DNA of 48,751 nucleotides from Myxococcales bacterium (lineage in GTDB: Bacteria > Myxococcota > Kuafuiibacteriia > Kuafuiibacteriales > Kuafuiibacteriaceae), in contig JAHQVK010000061.1 in NCBI GenBank assembly GCA_019634385.1, forward strand, positions 1-48,751, read 5' to 3'. The notes below the pieces were generated by a model that made no database searches, was not told where the DNA came from, and worked only from the letters and a program-made list of their open reading frames with translations. Within the stretch, counting starts at the first letter, position 1. Every line of letters starts with the position of its first letter. Below are positions 31,549 through 40,763 of the stretch, one piece after another. The position numbers and the translations under genes are program-made.

Positions 31549-34500
31549 ATGGGCGCTAAGAAGCGAACCACCCCCGCGGCAACCTTTCAGGAGCTCAAGC
31601 TTCGACTCATGACGTTCTGGGCCGAGCAGGGATGTCTTTTAACTCAGCCTTTTGATGCAGAGAAAGGCGCGGGCACCTACAATCCCAATACCTTTCTTCG
31701 AGCGATCGGTCCGGAACCGTGGCGTGCGGCCTATGTAGAGCCGTCACGGAGGCCGACGGACGGTCGATACGGTGAAAACCCAAATCGGTTGTACCGTCAC
31801 CATCAGTTTCAGGTGCTGCTCAAACCTTCGCCACCGGATCTACAGGGATTGTACCTGGACTCTCTTCGAGCCATTGGCATCCACCCCGAGGCACACGATA
31901 TTCGGTTTGTCGAGGACAACTGGGAGTCGCCCACTCTCGGGGCGTGGGGTCTTGGTTGGGAGGTCTGGGTGGATGGGATGGAGGCGACCCAGTTTACGTA
32001 TTTTCAGCAATGCGGAGGGTTAGAGTGCCATCCGGTGTCAGGGGAACTGACCTATGGGATGGAGCGACTCGCGATGTACCTTCAGAACATCGATAATGTG
32101 TACGATCTCGTATATGCCCCGGGTGTCCGATACGGGGAAGTCTTTCGTCAGGACGAAATAGAGTACAGCAAGTTTTCTTTCGAGCACCTCGACGTATCTC
32201 TGTATGGGGAGCTTTACGAGCGGATGGAAAAGGAAACGGAACGCCTAGTGAGTTTAGGACTCGTTGTGCCGGCTTACGATCACCTACTCCATGCGGCCCA
32301 TGCGTTTAATGCTTTGGATGCCAAGGGAGCAATTTCTGTGACCGAACGACAGGGCTACATCCTCAGAATTCGGGACCTGGCCAAGCTTACGGCTGAAGCT
32401 TACTATCAAAGCCGCGAGTCGCTCGGGTTTCCGCTCGGCCAAGCTGTAGTGAGTGAGTCGTCCTCTGAGGATCGGAGTGTCTTTGACGTTCGGACCAAGA
32501 CGTTGCAGTCTGCAGCGTTGTCCTCTACGAAAGAGGCCATTTTCTTTGTTGAATTGGGTACCGAAGAGTTGCCCGCCAAGGAAATTGAGTCGGCGGCCAA
32601 AGCGTTCTCAGAGGGCATTTGTCAGCGCTTGAAGGCTCTCCATCTCCCGCACGGCTCTCCGGCGGTTTTTAGCACTCCGCGACGCTTAGCTCTTCGCATT
32701 CCCCAGGTACCTCGTCAGCAAGAAGATGTAGTGCTGGAAATTTCGGGCCCACCGGTATCCGCGGGCTTTCGTGATGGCAAACCCACGAAAGCGGCAGAGG
32801 GATTTGCTCGCTCTCATGGTTTGACGGCTTCTGAATTAGTACGCCGCCAAACGCCGAAAGGAGAATATCTATTTGCGGTGATTGAACAACGGGGCCGAGC
32901 AACAGCGGAGCTGTTACCTGAGGTCGTGGAACAAGCGCTGAGCTCTCTCAGTTTCACCCGAAGTATGCGATGGGGTACGGGGTTGGTGACTTTTGCTCGG
33001 CCGGTAGTGTGGCTAGTTGCGAGCTATGACGGTGAGGTTCTGCCCGCAGAGTTTGCTGGAGTGCACTCCGGTGCCAAAAGTCGGGGTCATCGGTTTTTGG
33101 CCCCTCAGACTATCTCGTTGGTAGATGCTCCGGACAGGTATGAAGAGCGGCTTCGGACGCATAAGGTCATGGTCTCTCCAACCGAAAGGCATAACTATAT
33201 TCTCGAGCAAGCACGAGCAAGGGCGAAAGAAGTTGGGGGGAGTATACTTCACCATGACGCCTTGCTCGATGAGATTACTCATTTGGTAGAGTGGCCGGTG
33301 GTCCTTCGTGGAGACTTTGATGCCAGTTTCCTAAATGTTCCCAAAGAGGTGCTAATTTCCGAAATGGTTGAGCACCAGAGATATATCCCGATCGTTGGCC
33401 AAGACAATCAATTGTTACCGTACTTTGTGGTTGTCGCTAATACGAACGTGGAGAATCCTCAGCAAAGTCTTAGTGGCTACCGACGGGTTTTGACTGCTCG
33501 CTTTTCAGATGGCACATTCTTTTTTGCAGAGGATAAGAAGCGTGCACTGATTGACCGGGTAGATGATCTTAGTAAGGTGCGTTTTCATCGGTCCTTAGGT
33601 ACTATTTACGATAAAGTTGTGCGGTTTACCCAACTGGGATTGGTCCTGGCCGAATTGTTACATGGTCACCAAGGTATACCGCCTCTAGAGATAACCAAGG
33701 ATCAGGTTGCCGACCCATCTAAACTTTGGGAGATGGTGAGTGGTAGTCAACCATCTCGCTTGTCGTTTGGGGGACGGCTGGCTCGCTCTGCGTATTTAGC
33801 TAAAGCGGATCTCACCACGTTGATGGTCTTTGAGTTCCCTGAACTTCAGGGTGTGATGGGTTCGGAGTACGCAAAACATGACCAAGAGCCCGCCGATATT
33901 GTTCAGGCAGTTAGAGATCACTATTTACCCCGGGGAGCGGATGACGAGCTGCCAGAGGGTATGGTGGGGGCCTTGATTGGTTTGGCCGATAGACTCGATA
34001 CGCTGGTAGGTATTTTTGCGGTGGGCAAAGGTCCTTCAGGAGCTGCTGATCCCTTTGGTTTGCGGCGGGCGGCGTTGGCAGTGATTCGGATACTCCGTCA
34101 GCGAGAGTGGCACATATCTTTGGAAACGGTGGTTGATCGGGCATTGGTTCTGTTGGGCGATCGGCCAAAGAAGGTTGGGAGCGATGTGATAGATGAGGTG
34201 TGTTCATTTTTTCGAGCTCGTCTCAAGGCGGCGTTGATGTCAGAAGGGATTCCGACCGACGTTGCGGAAGCGGCATTGGCTGCAGGTATGGATGATATGG
34301 TTGATGCCGCTCATCGAGCTCATGCTTTGGCCCGTCTTCGAGCGACGACGGAATTTGCTCCGATTGCGGAGACATTTAAGCGGGTGGCAAACATTCTCAA
34401 GGGAGAGATTTTTTCGTCACCAACTCGGGAAGACCTTAGAGATGGGGCGGAGCAAGCACTTTTTGATGCGCAGGTTATCGTGGACGATAGGGTGAAGACG

Positions 34501-34689
34501 GCGATGGAGAGTCGTGCTTTTGAGACCGCATTGAGTACACTTGCGGAGCTACAACCGGTGGTAGACGGTTTTTTTCAAGCGGTTATGGTTATGGCGAAGG
34601 AACCTAGAACTCGAGCCCGTCGACTGGGTCTGTTGAGCATGACCTATCAGACATTTGCACCGCTTGCTGACTTTACAAAACTATCGTGA
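31549..34689 (+). CDS. glyQS: Fused alpha-beta glycyl-tRNA synthetase
   Basis: This single 1046-residue polypeptide joins both subunits of the bacterial tetrameric type glycyl-tRNA synthetase. Residues 1-300 are the alpha (catalytic) part: [52 protein letters not shown], and [28 protein letters not shown] short linker follows (about 300-325). The beta part starts at [18 protein letters not shown] and runs to a C-terminal anticodon-binding-like region. Similar fusions are known, for example in Chlamydia. No frameshift is seen at the junction. Its last 43 bases overlap the convergent hypothetical gene. Confidence 0.97.
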   Translation: MGAKKRTTPAATFQELKLRLMTFWAEQGCLLTQPFDAEKGAGTYNPNTFLRAIGPEPWRAAYVEPSRRPTDGRYGENPNRLYRHHQFQVLLKPSPPDLQGLYLDSLRAIGIHPEAHDIRFVEDNWESPTLGAWGLGWEVWVDGMEATQFTYFQQCGGLECHPVSGELTYGMERLAMYLQNIDNVYDLVYAPGVRYGEVFRQDEIEYSKFSFEHLDVSLYGELYERMEKETERLVSLGLVVPAYDHLLHAAHAFNALDAKGAISVTERQGYILRIRDLAKLTAEAYYQSRESLGFPLGQAVVSESSSEDRSVFDVRTKTLQSAALSSTKEAIFFVELGTEELPAKEIESAAKAFSEGICQRLKALHLPHGSPAVFSTPRRLALRIPQVPRQQEDVVLEISGPPVSAGFRDGKPTKAAEGFARSHGLTASELVRRQTPKGEYLFAVIEQRGRATAELLPEVVEQALSSLSFTRSMRWGTGLVTFARPVVWLVASYDGEVLPAEFAGVHSGAKSRGHRFLAPQTISLVDAPDRYEERLRTHKVMVSPTERHNYILEQARARAKEVGGSILHHDALLDEITHLVEWPVVLRGDFDASFLNVPKEVLISEMVEHQRYIPIVGQDNQLLPYFVVVANTNVENPQQSLSGYRRVLTARFSDGTFFFAEDKKRALIDRVDDLSKVRFHRSLGTIYDKVVRFTQLGLVLAELLHGHQGIPPLEITKDQVADPSKLWEMVSGSQPSRLSFGGRLARSAYLAKADLTTLMVFEFPELQGVMGSEYAKHDQEPADIVQAVRDHYLPRGADDELPEGMVGALIGLADRLDTLVGIFAVGKGPSGAADPFGLRRAALAVIRILRQREWHISLETVVDRALVLLGDRPKKVGSDVIDEVCSFFRARLKAALMSEGIPTDVAEAALAAGMDDMVDAAHRAHALARLRATTEFAPIAETFKRVANILKGEIFSSPTREDLRDGAEQALFDAQVIVDDRVKTAMESRAFETALSTLAELQPVVDGFFQAVMVMAKEPRTRARRLGLLSMTYQTFAPLADFTKLS

Positions 34690-35378
34690 GTTCCGATAGT
34701 TTCCTCAGGTAGAGGCCCAATCTGTTGCGCGAGAGCCACAAATTGTTGGCTGGTCTTGGCCCCCAACACTTGCTTAGCGTTCCATATCGTTTGCGCGAGA
34801 AGGTTATTCTTCAGGGCTTTTCGGGGGGCCTTACGCCCTTTTCTGATACTGTGCTTAATTTCGAGTAGGATATCGCTTAGTCGCTCTTCGATGAGCGTGG
34901 CAAGTTGTTCGCACGCGAGGGTCTCCTCGGTGGCATTGGTTGGTATGGATAAAGTATATGATGAAGAGGTACAACCAGTGGGGCTCAAAGATTGAGACCC
35001 AGGGTGGCTTTGCGCCCACTGGTAGGCGTCATAGAGGATCTGAGGGCTAATGGAGTCAAGTTGAGCTTCAGCGTTGTCGATGAACGGTGTGTCGCCGGTT
35101 CGTGAGAGTGGAATGGTCCTCGATGATGATGGGGATATATCAAGGCCGGACTGTCGGAGTAACTCGACCGCTCGAAGAAGTATAATACAGTATTCTACCA
35201 ACGTAGGCCATGGGGTGGGGGTTTCAAGTTCTCCTCGTCGAAAAATGAGCAGGTCAATAGCTAAGATATGTCTCGGTAGCTGAGTTATCTGTTGTTGAAT
35301 GGCTTGAAGGCCGCAAGACATAGACGAGTACGGTCCACAATTCATGCCAGTACGGAGCATAGTCTGGAGCGCTAACAT
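34647..35378 (-). CDS. Hypothetical protein, 243 aa
   Basis: I do not recognise this protein. It is mostly helical by composition, with a Ser/Thr/Pro-rich middle (about 95-160) and a basic stretch [15 protein letters not shown] near residue 195. No signal peptide or membrane segment is evident. It lies convergent to glyQS, overlapping its 3' end by 43 bases, and 57 bases downstream of the first lipoprotein gene on the same strand, so it may be the last gene of that operon. Start choice is uncertain: an ATG at 35345 (MNCGPYSS) is an alternative, and neither has a good ribosome site. The middling confidence reflects the absence of recognisable homology. Confidence 0.5.
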   Translation of the reverse strand: MLALQTMLRTGMNCGPYSSMSCGLQAIQQQITQLPRHILAIDLLIFRRGELETPTPWPTLVEYCIILLRAVELLRQSGLDISPSSSRTIPLSRTGDTPFIDNAEAQLDSISPQILYDAYQWAQSHPGSQSLSPTGCTSSSYTLSIPTNATEETLACEQLATLIEERLSDILLEIKHSIRKGRKAPRKALKNNLLAQTIWNAKQVLGAKTSQQFVALAQQIGPLPEETIGTHDSFVKSASGANV

Positions 35379-35435
35379 TTTCGTTGTACCGTTCTTGTAC
35401 AGAGCGAAATTCGTTCACAGGACGGCTAGTGATAT

Positions 35436-37004
35436 TCAGAATGACTCGGGAAGATATAAGATGAAATTGCCATCGGGTCCGGTTGTGTCGCGGGTCCACG
35501 GGATGGGAGTATTTCCTATTGTTCGAAAGGCGGACACACTGATTTCTTCTACCGGTAGACCATCGGCGATTATCCTTCCGGGGATGGGTGTAGTTTTTTC
35601 AAGCAATAGAGTTGGGACGGCCACGGTGGGGGTTCTTTTGGGAATAGTTAGGCTTTTGGTTATGATGGCCGGGGGTTGTTCCACCGATTCGGCTTTGATC
35701 AGATAATCTCCGGCATCAACATAAGCTTCGTACGCTCCGGCTTGATCGGAAAAGACCGTCACCGAATGATTATCTTTGTTCACCGGATAAAAAGAAATCT
35801 CAGCAAATGCTTCCCTGGTGTCGAGAAGGCTGCTGAGTGCACCATGAACTCGGGTTCGTTGATCAACTTTGATTTCGATCTCCATTGTAGATTGATCGTT
35901 GATATCCCGGAGATCGAGTTGCTCTGTGTGTCGTGCGAACCTAGATTGTGCCGGTGTTTCTACGATAATATCATATACTGCCTGAAAAACAGGAATTTCT
36001 GTGCGGTTTCCGCTTTCTACTCGTCCCTCCATATTGGAACGACCGACAACAGTGTAGCTTTGTCCGTCACTATCCATGTTGGTGGACATTTGGGCAGAGA
36101 GGACCACTCGAGCGTTGGTAATTGCCTCCAGAGTTTCGTCCTCACCTGGGCCGTATATATCAATGACTACTGTCCCTCTGCTGTCGGTGTTGGTTTCCTC
36201 TAGATAGATATCTTTGTTCCGATCTTCGCTGGTGGGAACTCGGATAATTTGCTCAAACTGCCACGATGCATCTTCTGTGGGAGGAAGGTTTGCGGTGAGA
36301 CGGAATGTTGTGTCCGTTGAATCGGGTAACAGGATAGAATATGCTCCGTCGGTATCAGTGACACTAGTCGTTGAGAGGAGGTCGGTCTCGGTGCCAGTTG
36401 CTTGAACTGTTACATTACTATAGGTGATATCTGGACGCCCAAGGCTACGAACTATGCCTTCTAGTTTTCTGAATTGCTCAGGAAGTACCACCTCTTTGAG
36501 TCGAGGGCCATCTCCAGGTTGGACAATAAAGTTTGTGGTTTCGAGTGCTGGCCACGTGTCATCTAGTGGTGTTACACGGATAGTATAGGTGTTTGGAGGG
36601 AGGGGTGCGACGAGGATTTCGCTTACTCGATGGGGGTAGGTTAGAACTAGATTACGATTAGGGATGCTGTTCTCGGGCTGAAATGCAATATCGGCGTCAA
36701 TCCGCTGGCCATCATAGGTGGTTACGATCATCTCGTAGGCCACAGGCACTGGTAATCGGATACGCCATGGCTCGGACTGAGGGACGTGGATGTCAGTAAG
36801 TTGGTTGTTGACCAGGCTACTTCCTGGAGGGGGACGTAACTCTAAATCAAATCGCCAGTCGGAGTTGTTGTCCGGGGGGCTATTCGGGATCTGGGTAGAA
36901 TCCATGTCTTTGCCACAACTACTTAGGAGGGCTAAGGTACAAAGGTATCCGCGAATGGTCGTTCGCGGACGGAGTTTGTGATAGTTACACTGGGCAAGAT
37001 TCAC
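35436..37004 (-). CDS. Lipoprotein with repeated carboxypeptidase-regulatory-like (beta-sandwich) domains
   Basis: The N-terminus has a basic stretch, a hydrophobic core and a lipobox LALLSSC, so a lipid-anchored exported protein is likely. After a Pro/Asn-rich linker the protein is beta-rich. It contains several segments of the CarboxypepD_reg-like type (for example LEGIVRSLGRPDITYSNVTVQA then VTDTDGAYSILLPD; RVHGALSSLL then VFSDQAGAYEAYVDAGDYLIKAE; and the end TTGPDGNFILYLPESF). Such domains form surface or periplasmic beta-sandwiches. The ORF is open to 37040. A GTG at 37004 overlaps the upstream TGA (GTGA), so I take it as the start, with coupling to the preceding lipoprotein. Ligand unknown. 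Confidence 0.8.
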   Translation of the reverse strand: MNLAQCNYHKLRPRTTIRGYLCTLALLSSCGKDMDSTQIPNSPPDNNSDWRFDLELRPPPGSSLVNNQLTDIHVPQSEPWRIRLPVPVAYEMIVTTYDGQRIDADIAFQPENSIPNRNLVLTYPHRVSEILVAPLPPNTYTIRVTPLDDTWPALETTNFIVQPGDGPRLKEVVLPEQFRKLEGIVRSLGRPDITYSNVTVQATGTETDLLSTTSVTDTDGAYSILLPDSTDTTFRLTANLPPTEDASWQFEQIIRVPTSEDRNKDIYLEETNTDSRGTVVIDIYGPGEDETLEAITNARVVLSAQMSTNMDSDGQSYTVVGRSNMEGRVESGNRTEIPVFQAVYDIIVETPAQSRFARHTEQLDLRDINDQSTMEIEIKVDQRTRVHGALSSLLDTREAFAEISFYPVNKDNHSVTVFSDQAGAYEAYVDAGDYLIKAESVEQPPAIITKSLTIPKRTPTVAVPTLLLEKTTPIPGRIIADGLPVEEISVSAFRTIGNTPIPWTRDTTGPDGNFILYLPESF

Positions 37005-37666
37005 GGACACGCTCCACCGGGGACAAATTTCAGCGTCCATCTGACTTCCACCACACCATAGTCTCCATCAGGGATTCGACCAAAATCGAGGTTAGTGGGA
37101 GGTACGTTAATATCGTCGATCGGGTTGTCTATGCTGTCGGCCACGTCGTCTCGCCACTGCGGAGCGTCGGTGACGAAGAAACTTAGAATGGGGGTGGTAT
37201 CCTCAGACGGTTCTTGTCCGTCCACACCGTAGTCCGTTGAGATGATTCTTAGTCGGGTCCGGGTGGCACTTCCAGGAGCTCGTGCAGGCAGGGCAAAGCC
37301 TTCACCAATGGGGGTGGCGCCGGGGAGGCGATTGTTGACTACCCATCGACCCTGGAGCTGTTGATCGTTGTGGTCTATAATATCGTTTACCTCGATGTAG
37401 AAATTGGTGCATCTAAGCCCAAACTGAATGAAGGGTTCGGCCGGGATGAGGGTGTCTAGCTCAATGTGCGGGGGGTAATTGGGTGGATCTTGCACAAACT
37501 CTTCCGGAGGCAGGATACACGCTGCGCTAAAGATTCCACTGATCATAGCCGTAGTTAAACAGTACCATCCCAGCGAATTTCGTGCCAGTTGAGGGAGAGT
37601 CTGGATTTGAGGAATGCAAGCCAGCACCAGCTTGATCCAAGGGATATAGGCTAAAAACCAAGACAT
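37001..37666 (-). CDS. Putative lipoprotein of unknown function
   Basis: The mature part (from about residue 50) is acidic, Pro-rich and beta-like (FIQFGLRCTNFYIEVNDIID; GRIPDGDYGVVEVRWTLKF). The N-terminal region contains LTTAMISGIFSAAC, a plausible lipoprotein signal with cysteine at about residue 50, so the true start probably lies downstream of the listed ATG, which has AGGG ten bases upstream. The TGA stop overlaps the GTG of the next lipoprotein gene, so the two are presumably made together. I recognise no family. A mature sequence this short and acidic suggests a periplasm-facing outer-membrane lipoprotein. Confidence 0.68.
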   Translation of the reverse strand: MSWFLAYIPWIKLVLACIPQIQTLPQLARNSLGWYCLTTAMISGIFSAACILPPEEFVQDPPNYPPHIELDTLIPAEPFIQFGLRCTNFYIEVNDIIDHNDQQLQGRWVVNNRLPGATPIGEGFALPARAPGSATRTRLRIISTDYGVDGQEPSEDTTPILSFFVTDAPQWRDDVADSIDNPIDDINVPPTNLDFGRIPDGDYGVVEVRWTLKFVPGGACP

Positions 37667-37771
37667 GAATGTCAGCCCTGGTTAGGAGGTGACGAATATT
37701 CACCTCGGTGGAGAGAAAGAGGGCACATAGAAAAGCTCAGTAGTGATGGGTGGTACGTCAAAGCGGATAAA

Positions 37772-39580
37772 TCAGACCTCAGAACCGTTTAGGCGTTCGA
37801 GATGCCGGAAAATTGTTCGGGGGTCGACACCCAGCTCTTTGGCCGTGCGGGTTCGGTTGCCCCCGTTCCGCTCCAAGATTCGTTGAATATACTCTCTCTG
37901 AAATTGCTCCTTGGCCTCAGCCAAGGGCACAACCTCCTCGACGTGTTCGGGATGGAGTCCTAAGTCTTCTGCCTCCAGTTGGGTACTATCGGTCATGACA
38001 ACCGCCTTGCGGATACGATTTTCCAATTCACGAATGTTACCCGGCCATCGATATTTTCTAATTGTTGCCAGACAGTTGTTGGTTAGTCCATCAACAGGAC
38101 GTTTCAGATTGGTACACTCCCGGGTCAAAAAATATTTTGCCAGAGTTTCAATGTCTTTGCCTCGGTGGCGGAGGGGTGGGAGCTCGATGGTTACGACATC
38201 CAGACGGTAGTATAAGTCGTCCCGAAATCTACCTGCTTTGACCTCCTCTGCAAGGTTGCGATTGGTGGCGGCAATGATCCGAATGTCCACCATTTGGTCT
38301 TCATCAGCACCAACCGGGCTGATCGTTTTTTCCTGGAGTGCGCGGAGGAGTTTCACCTGTAACATCAAGGGGAGCTCACCGATCTCGTCCAGGAAAAGTG
38401 TTCCGCAATGGGCGGCTTGGAATCGTCCAACCCGATCCGTTGTTGCTCCCGTGAAGGCCCCTCGCACGTGTCCAAATAATTCTGATTCTAGTAATGCTTC
38501 GGGAATCGCGCCGCAGTTGATGACAACAAAGGGACCATTGGATCGTTGGGAGCAGCTATGGATCTCACGAGCGATAAGTTCCTTGCCGGTCCCGGTCTCT
38601 CCGGTGATGAGTACCGACACATCGGTCGTTGCAACTTTTCTTACCCGGTTTAGAACGTCCTTCATAGAGTTACCGGCGCCGATGATCGATCCCAGTCGAA
38701 CGTGGGCGAGTTCTGATTCCAGGGCTGATTTTTGGCGAGTAAGTTCTTCAAATCGCTGATGCTGGCCCAGTAGCAAGCCCGCTTGAGCAGCGAATACAAT
38801 CGCCACGTTGAGAGCGTTTTCGTCAAACATGTGGCGCTGAGGGTGACCGGCAAATATCCCTCCGAAAACCTCTCCGAGGGAGATAAGTGGTACGCACAGT
38901 ACGCTGCGAATCTGAAGATTCACCACCGACTTGGAAGCGCTCCATTCAGTGTGATCTAGGGCATCCGTGACCATCAATGGTTTTTTTGTTTCCCGCATCC
39001 GGTTCAACAGAGAGTTGGAAACTTGGTCTTTCATGGTTTCGAGCAGGGAAGCCTGATTCACGTTGCGAGCGGCTCGAACTACGGCCTGAGAGTTCTCAAA
39101 TAGAACCAAAAACCCACGATCTGCTCCAGTAAGTTCGATGATGCCATCAAGGAGAACTGTGACTAACTGCTTGGTGGGAGCGTTCTCCGCGAGTCTCTGA
39201 GAAAAAGTATGGATATGCTGATAAGCTTTAAGGACTTCTTTATGGGTTGAGGAGGTGCTGTTCACTGATGGTGAAGTATCTTTGCGGGGGACATCTTGGT
39301 CGTTGACGTAGTAGGTCAGCTTGACATCCCCAAATCTAACCACTGCTTGGTCAGTGAGGCGAACCCGCCTTTCGCGGCGGCCGTTGACCGTCATGTCTCG
39401 AAGACGGCCGACCACAACGTAGTCATTACCATGACGCTCAAAATGAGCGTGGGTAGATTCAAGCCCGCTGTCTCTTACGACAATGTCGTTTTCAGGGTTG
39501 CTTCCGATGGTGGTCAGAGCACGTAGTAGCGGAACCGCTCGGGAAGACCCGTTACTGAAATTTACAACTAGGGTTGCCAT
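37772..39580 (-). CDS. Sigma-54-dependent activator with FHA and GAF domains
   Basis: The domain order is FHA (about 5-92), GAF (about 130-270), sigma-54 AAA+ (about 297-530) and a Fis-type HTH (about 560-600). FHA marks are IGSNPENDIVV and ESTHAHF; the usual GR arginine is serine, a variant to note. AAA+ marks are Walker A GETGTGKE (327-334), GAFTGA (374-379, the sigma-54 contact loop) and Walker B LFLDEI (395-400). The HTH reads GNRTRTAKELGVDPRTIFRHLERL. Activators with an FHA in place of a receiver are characteristic of myxobacteria-like genomes and respond to Ser/Thr phosphorylation. A PEGA-type Ser/Thr kinase is encoded two genes away. Target promoters were not identified in the window. 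Confidence 0.93.
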   Translation of the reverse strand: MATLVVNFSNGSSRAVPLLRALTTIGSNPENDIVVRDSGLESTHAHFERHGNDYVVVGRLRDMTVNGRRERRVRLTDQAVVRFGDVKLTYYVNDQDVPRKDTSPSVNSTSSTHKEVLKAYQHIHTFSQRLAENAPTKQLVTVLLDGIIELTGADRGFLVLFENSQAVVRAARNVNQASLLETMKDQVSNSLLNRMRETKKPLMVTDALDHTEWSASKSVVNLQIRSVLCVPLISLGEVFGGIFAGHPQRHMFDENALNVAIVFAAQAGLLLGQHQRFEELTRQKSALESELAHVRLGSIIGAGNSMKDVLNRVRKVATTDVSVLITGETGTGKELIAREIHSCSQRSNGPFVVINCGAIPEALLESELFGHVRGAFTGATTDRVGRFQAAHCGTLFLDEIGELPLMLQVKLLRALQEKTISPVGADEDQMVDIRIIAATNRNLAEEVKAGRFRDDLYYRLDVVTIELPPLRHRGKDIETLAKYFLTRECTNLKRPVDGLTNNCLATIRKYRWPGNIRELENRIRKAVVMTDSTQLEAEDLGLHPEHVEEVVPLAEAKEQFQREYIQRILERNGGNRTRTAKELGVDPRTIFRHLERLNGSEV

Positions 39581-39854
39581 CTTCGGGTGTCTCCGGAACT
39601 ATATACCGCAATTGTTAGTAATCCTAATCTCTCAGTGATAACGCAGAGGTCTAAGTTGCTTGGTGCGATTTAGCGTGAACCGCTCAAGAAGTCTCATGCG
39701 CACCGGAGAGAGACTATCCCGTGGTAAGCCCCGAAAAATTGTAAAGCCTAATTCAGTCGTCATCATCGTTCTGAAACCTCTTTTTGGAAATATGATTGAC
39801 AAGCTGCCAGTGAATTACCTTTTGAACATGGGTTATGCTCTCGAATCTTGGCAT

Positions 39855-40763
39855 CTAAAATTGCCATCGGAGGAGTGAGGTTGAGGGTGGCGTTTTGGTC
39901 TGAATGGTCGGGCTTTTTGCGTGTTTGTGAATAGTTACGTAGCTATGAATCACACTCGTACCGTAGGCGAGTCCGAAGAGGGCAATACCTCCATATTGTG
40001 TGACAAGCCACACACTTCTGCTGTCTTCGCGGCTCTCTATGATTTGGGGCTCGGTTGACAGGGGACGTTGTTGAAGCGCGCGTCCCTGTAGGTATCCAGC
40101 GATATTGATACTTAATCCCAATAACTGGGCGCTGCACAGGAGTACGCCAACCATTTCCTCTCGCAGGACAAATTGGGGTACCCCCAGTGGTAGCCAGGAT
40201 ATTGCAGCATGGGGTACGGTTCGAATTTCGCTTACAGGCGGAGGGGGAATAATGGGTTTTCGTTGTCGGAGTTTCGGGGCGAGTTGTCGACGAACATCTT
40301 CGAGAGTGGCAACAATATCAGGTGGGTGAATGAAAGGGTCTAGCTTCTGATTGGGATCCAGGAGCAGCAGTTGAGCAAATTCTTCTCGGGCGGAGGGGAT
40401 ATCGCCCTGTACATGAAGACTCACGCCGAGCAATCGACGGGCTTCGACCATATTCTCCCGATTTTGGATTCGAGGGGGATGAACCCAATCATACAGGGTG
40501 CTGACGACTTTCTCAAAGTCCCGATACTCAAAAGCGGCTCGAGCTAATGCCAGTGAGTGTTGCTCGTTGGTTACAGGAACGGCCAAGGAGGCTTCCACCG
40601 ATGGCTCTCGGTCCCCGTTTGCTAAGACGAGTGCCGTAAGTAACCAGGATACATGGCTCGCCACATCTAGAGCATGCCGTTCCACCACCCGAGGTGCAAG
40701 CGAACGCGCGTCGTCATGTTTACTGCCGGTGCTGTTTATGGCCGTGAAGGTGCTGGAATCCAA
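39855..40763 (-). CDS. TPR-like membrane protein of unknown function
   Basis: The central part (about 70-150) contains TPR-like helices (LARAAFEYRDFEKVVSTLYDW; ARRLLGVSLHVQGDIPSAREEFAQLLLLDP) ending in a segment (FIHPPDIVATLEDVRRQL) seen in proteins next to myxobacterial kinases. Two hydrophobic segments follow (about 208-230 and 258-275), so the C-terminus is probably membrane-embedded. Near residue 40 a hydrophobic stretch VSWLLTALVLANG resembles a signal peptide, so the real start may be a GTG near 40685 or 40664. The listed TTG start overlaps the kinase gene by 28 bases. The order kinase then TPR protein suggests a shared pathway. Confidence 0.72.
   Translation of the reverse strand: MDSSTFTAINSTGSKHDDARSLAPRVVERHALDVASHVSWLLTALVLANGDREPSVEASLAVPVTNEQHSLALARAAFEYRDFEKVVSTLYDWVHPPRIQNRENMVEARRLLGVSLHVQGDIPSAREEFAQLLLLDPNQKLDPFIHPPDIVATLEDVRRQLAPKLRQRKPIIPPPPVSEIRTVPHAAISWLPLGVPQFVLREEMVGVLLCSAQLLGLSINIAGYLQGRALQQRPLSTEPQIIESREDSRSVWLVTQYGGIALFGLAYGTSVIHSYVTIHKHAKSPTIQTKTPPSTSLLRWQF

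Noticed and set aside
39660..39878. 72-codon plus-strand ORF between the sigma-54 activator and the TPR gene
   Set aside because: It has no ribosome site or domain and overlaps the end of the TPR gene; the spacer more likely holds the activator promoter.
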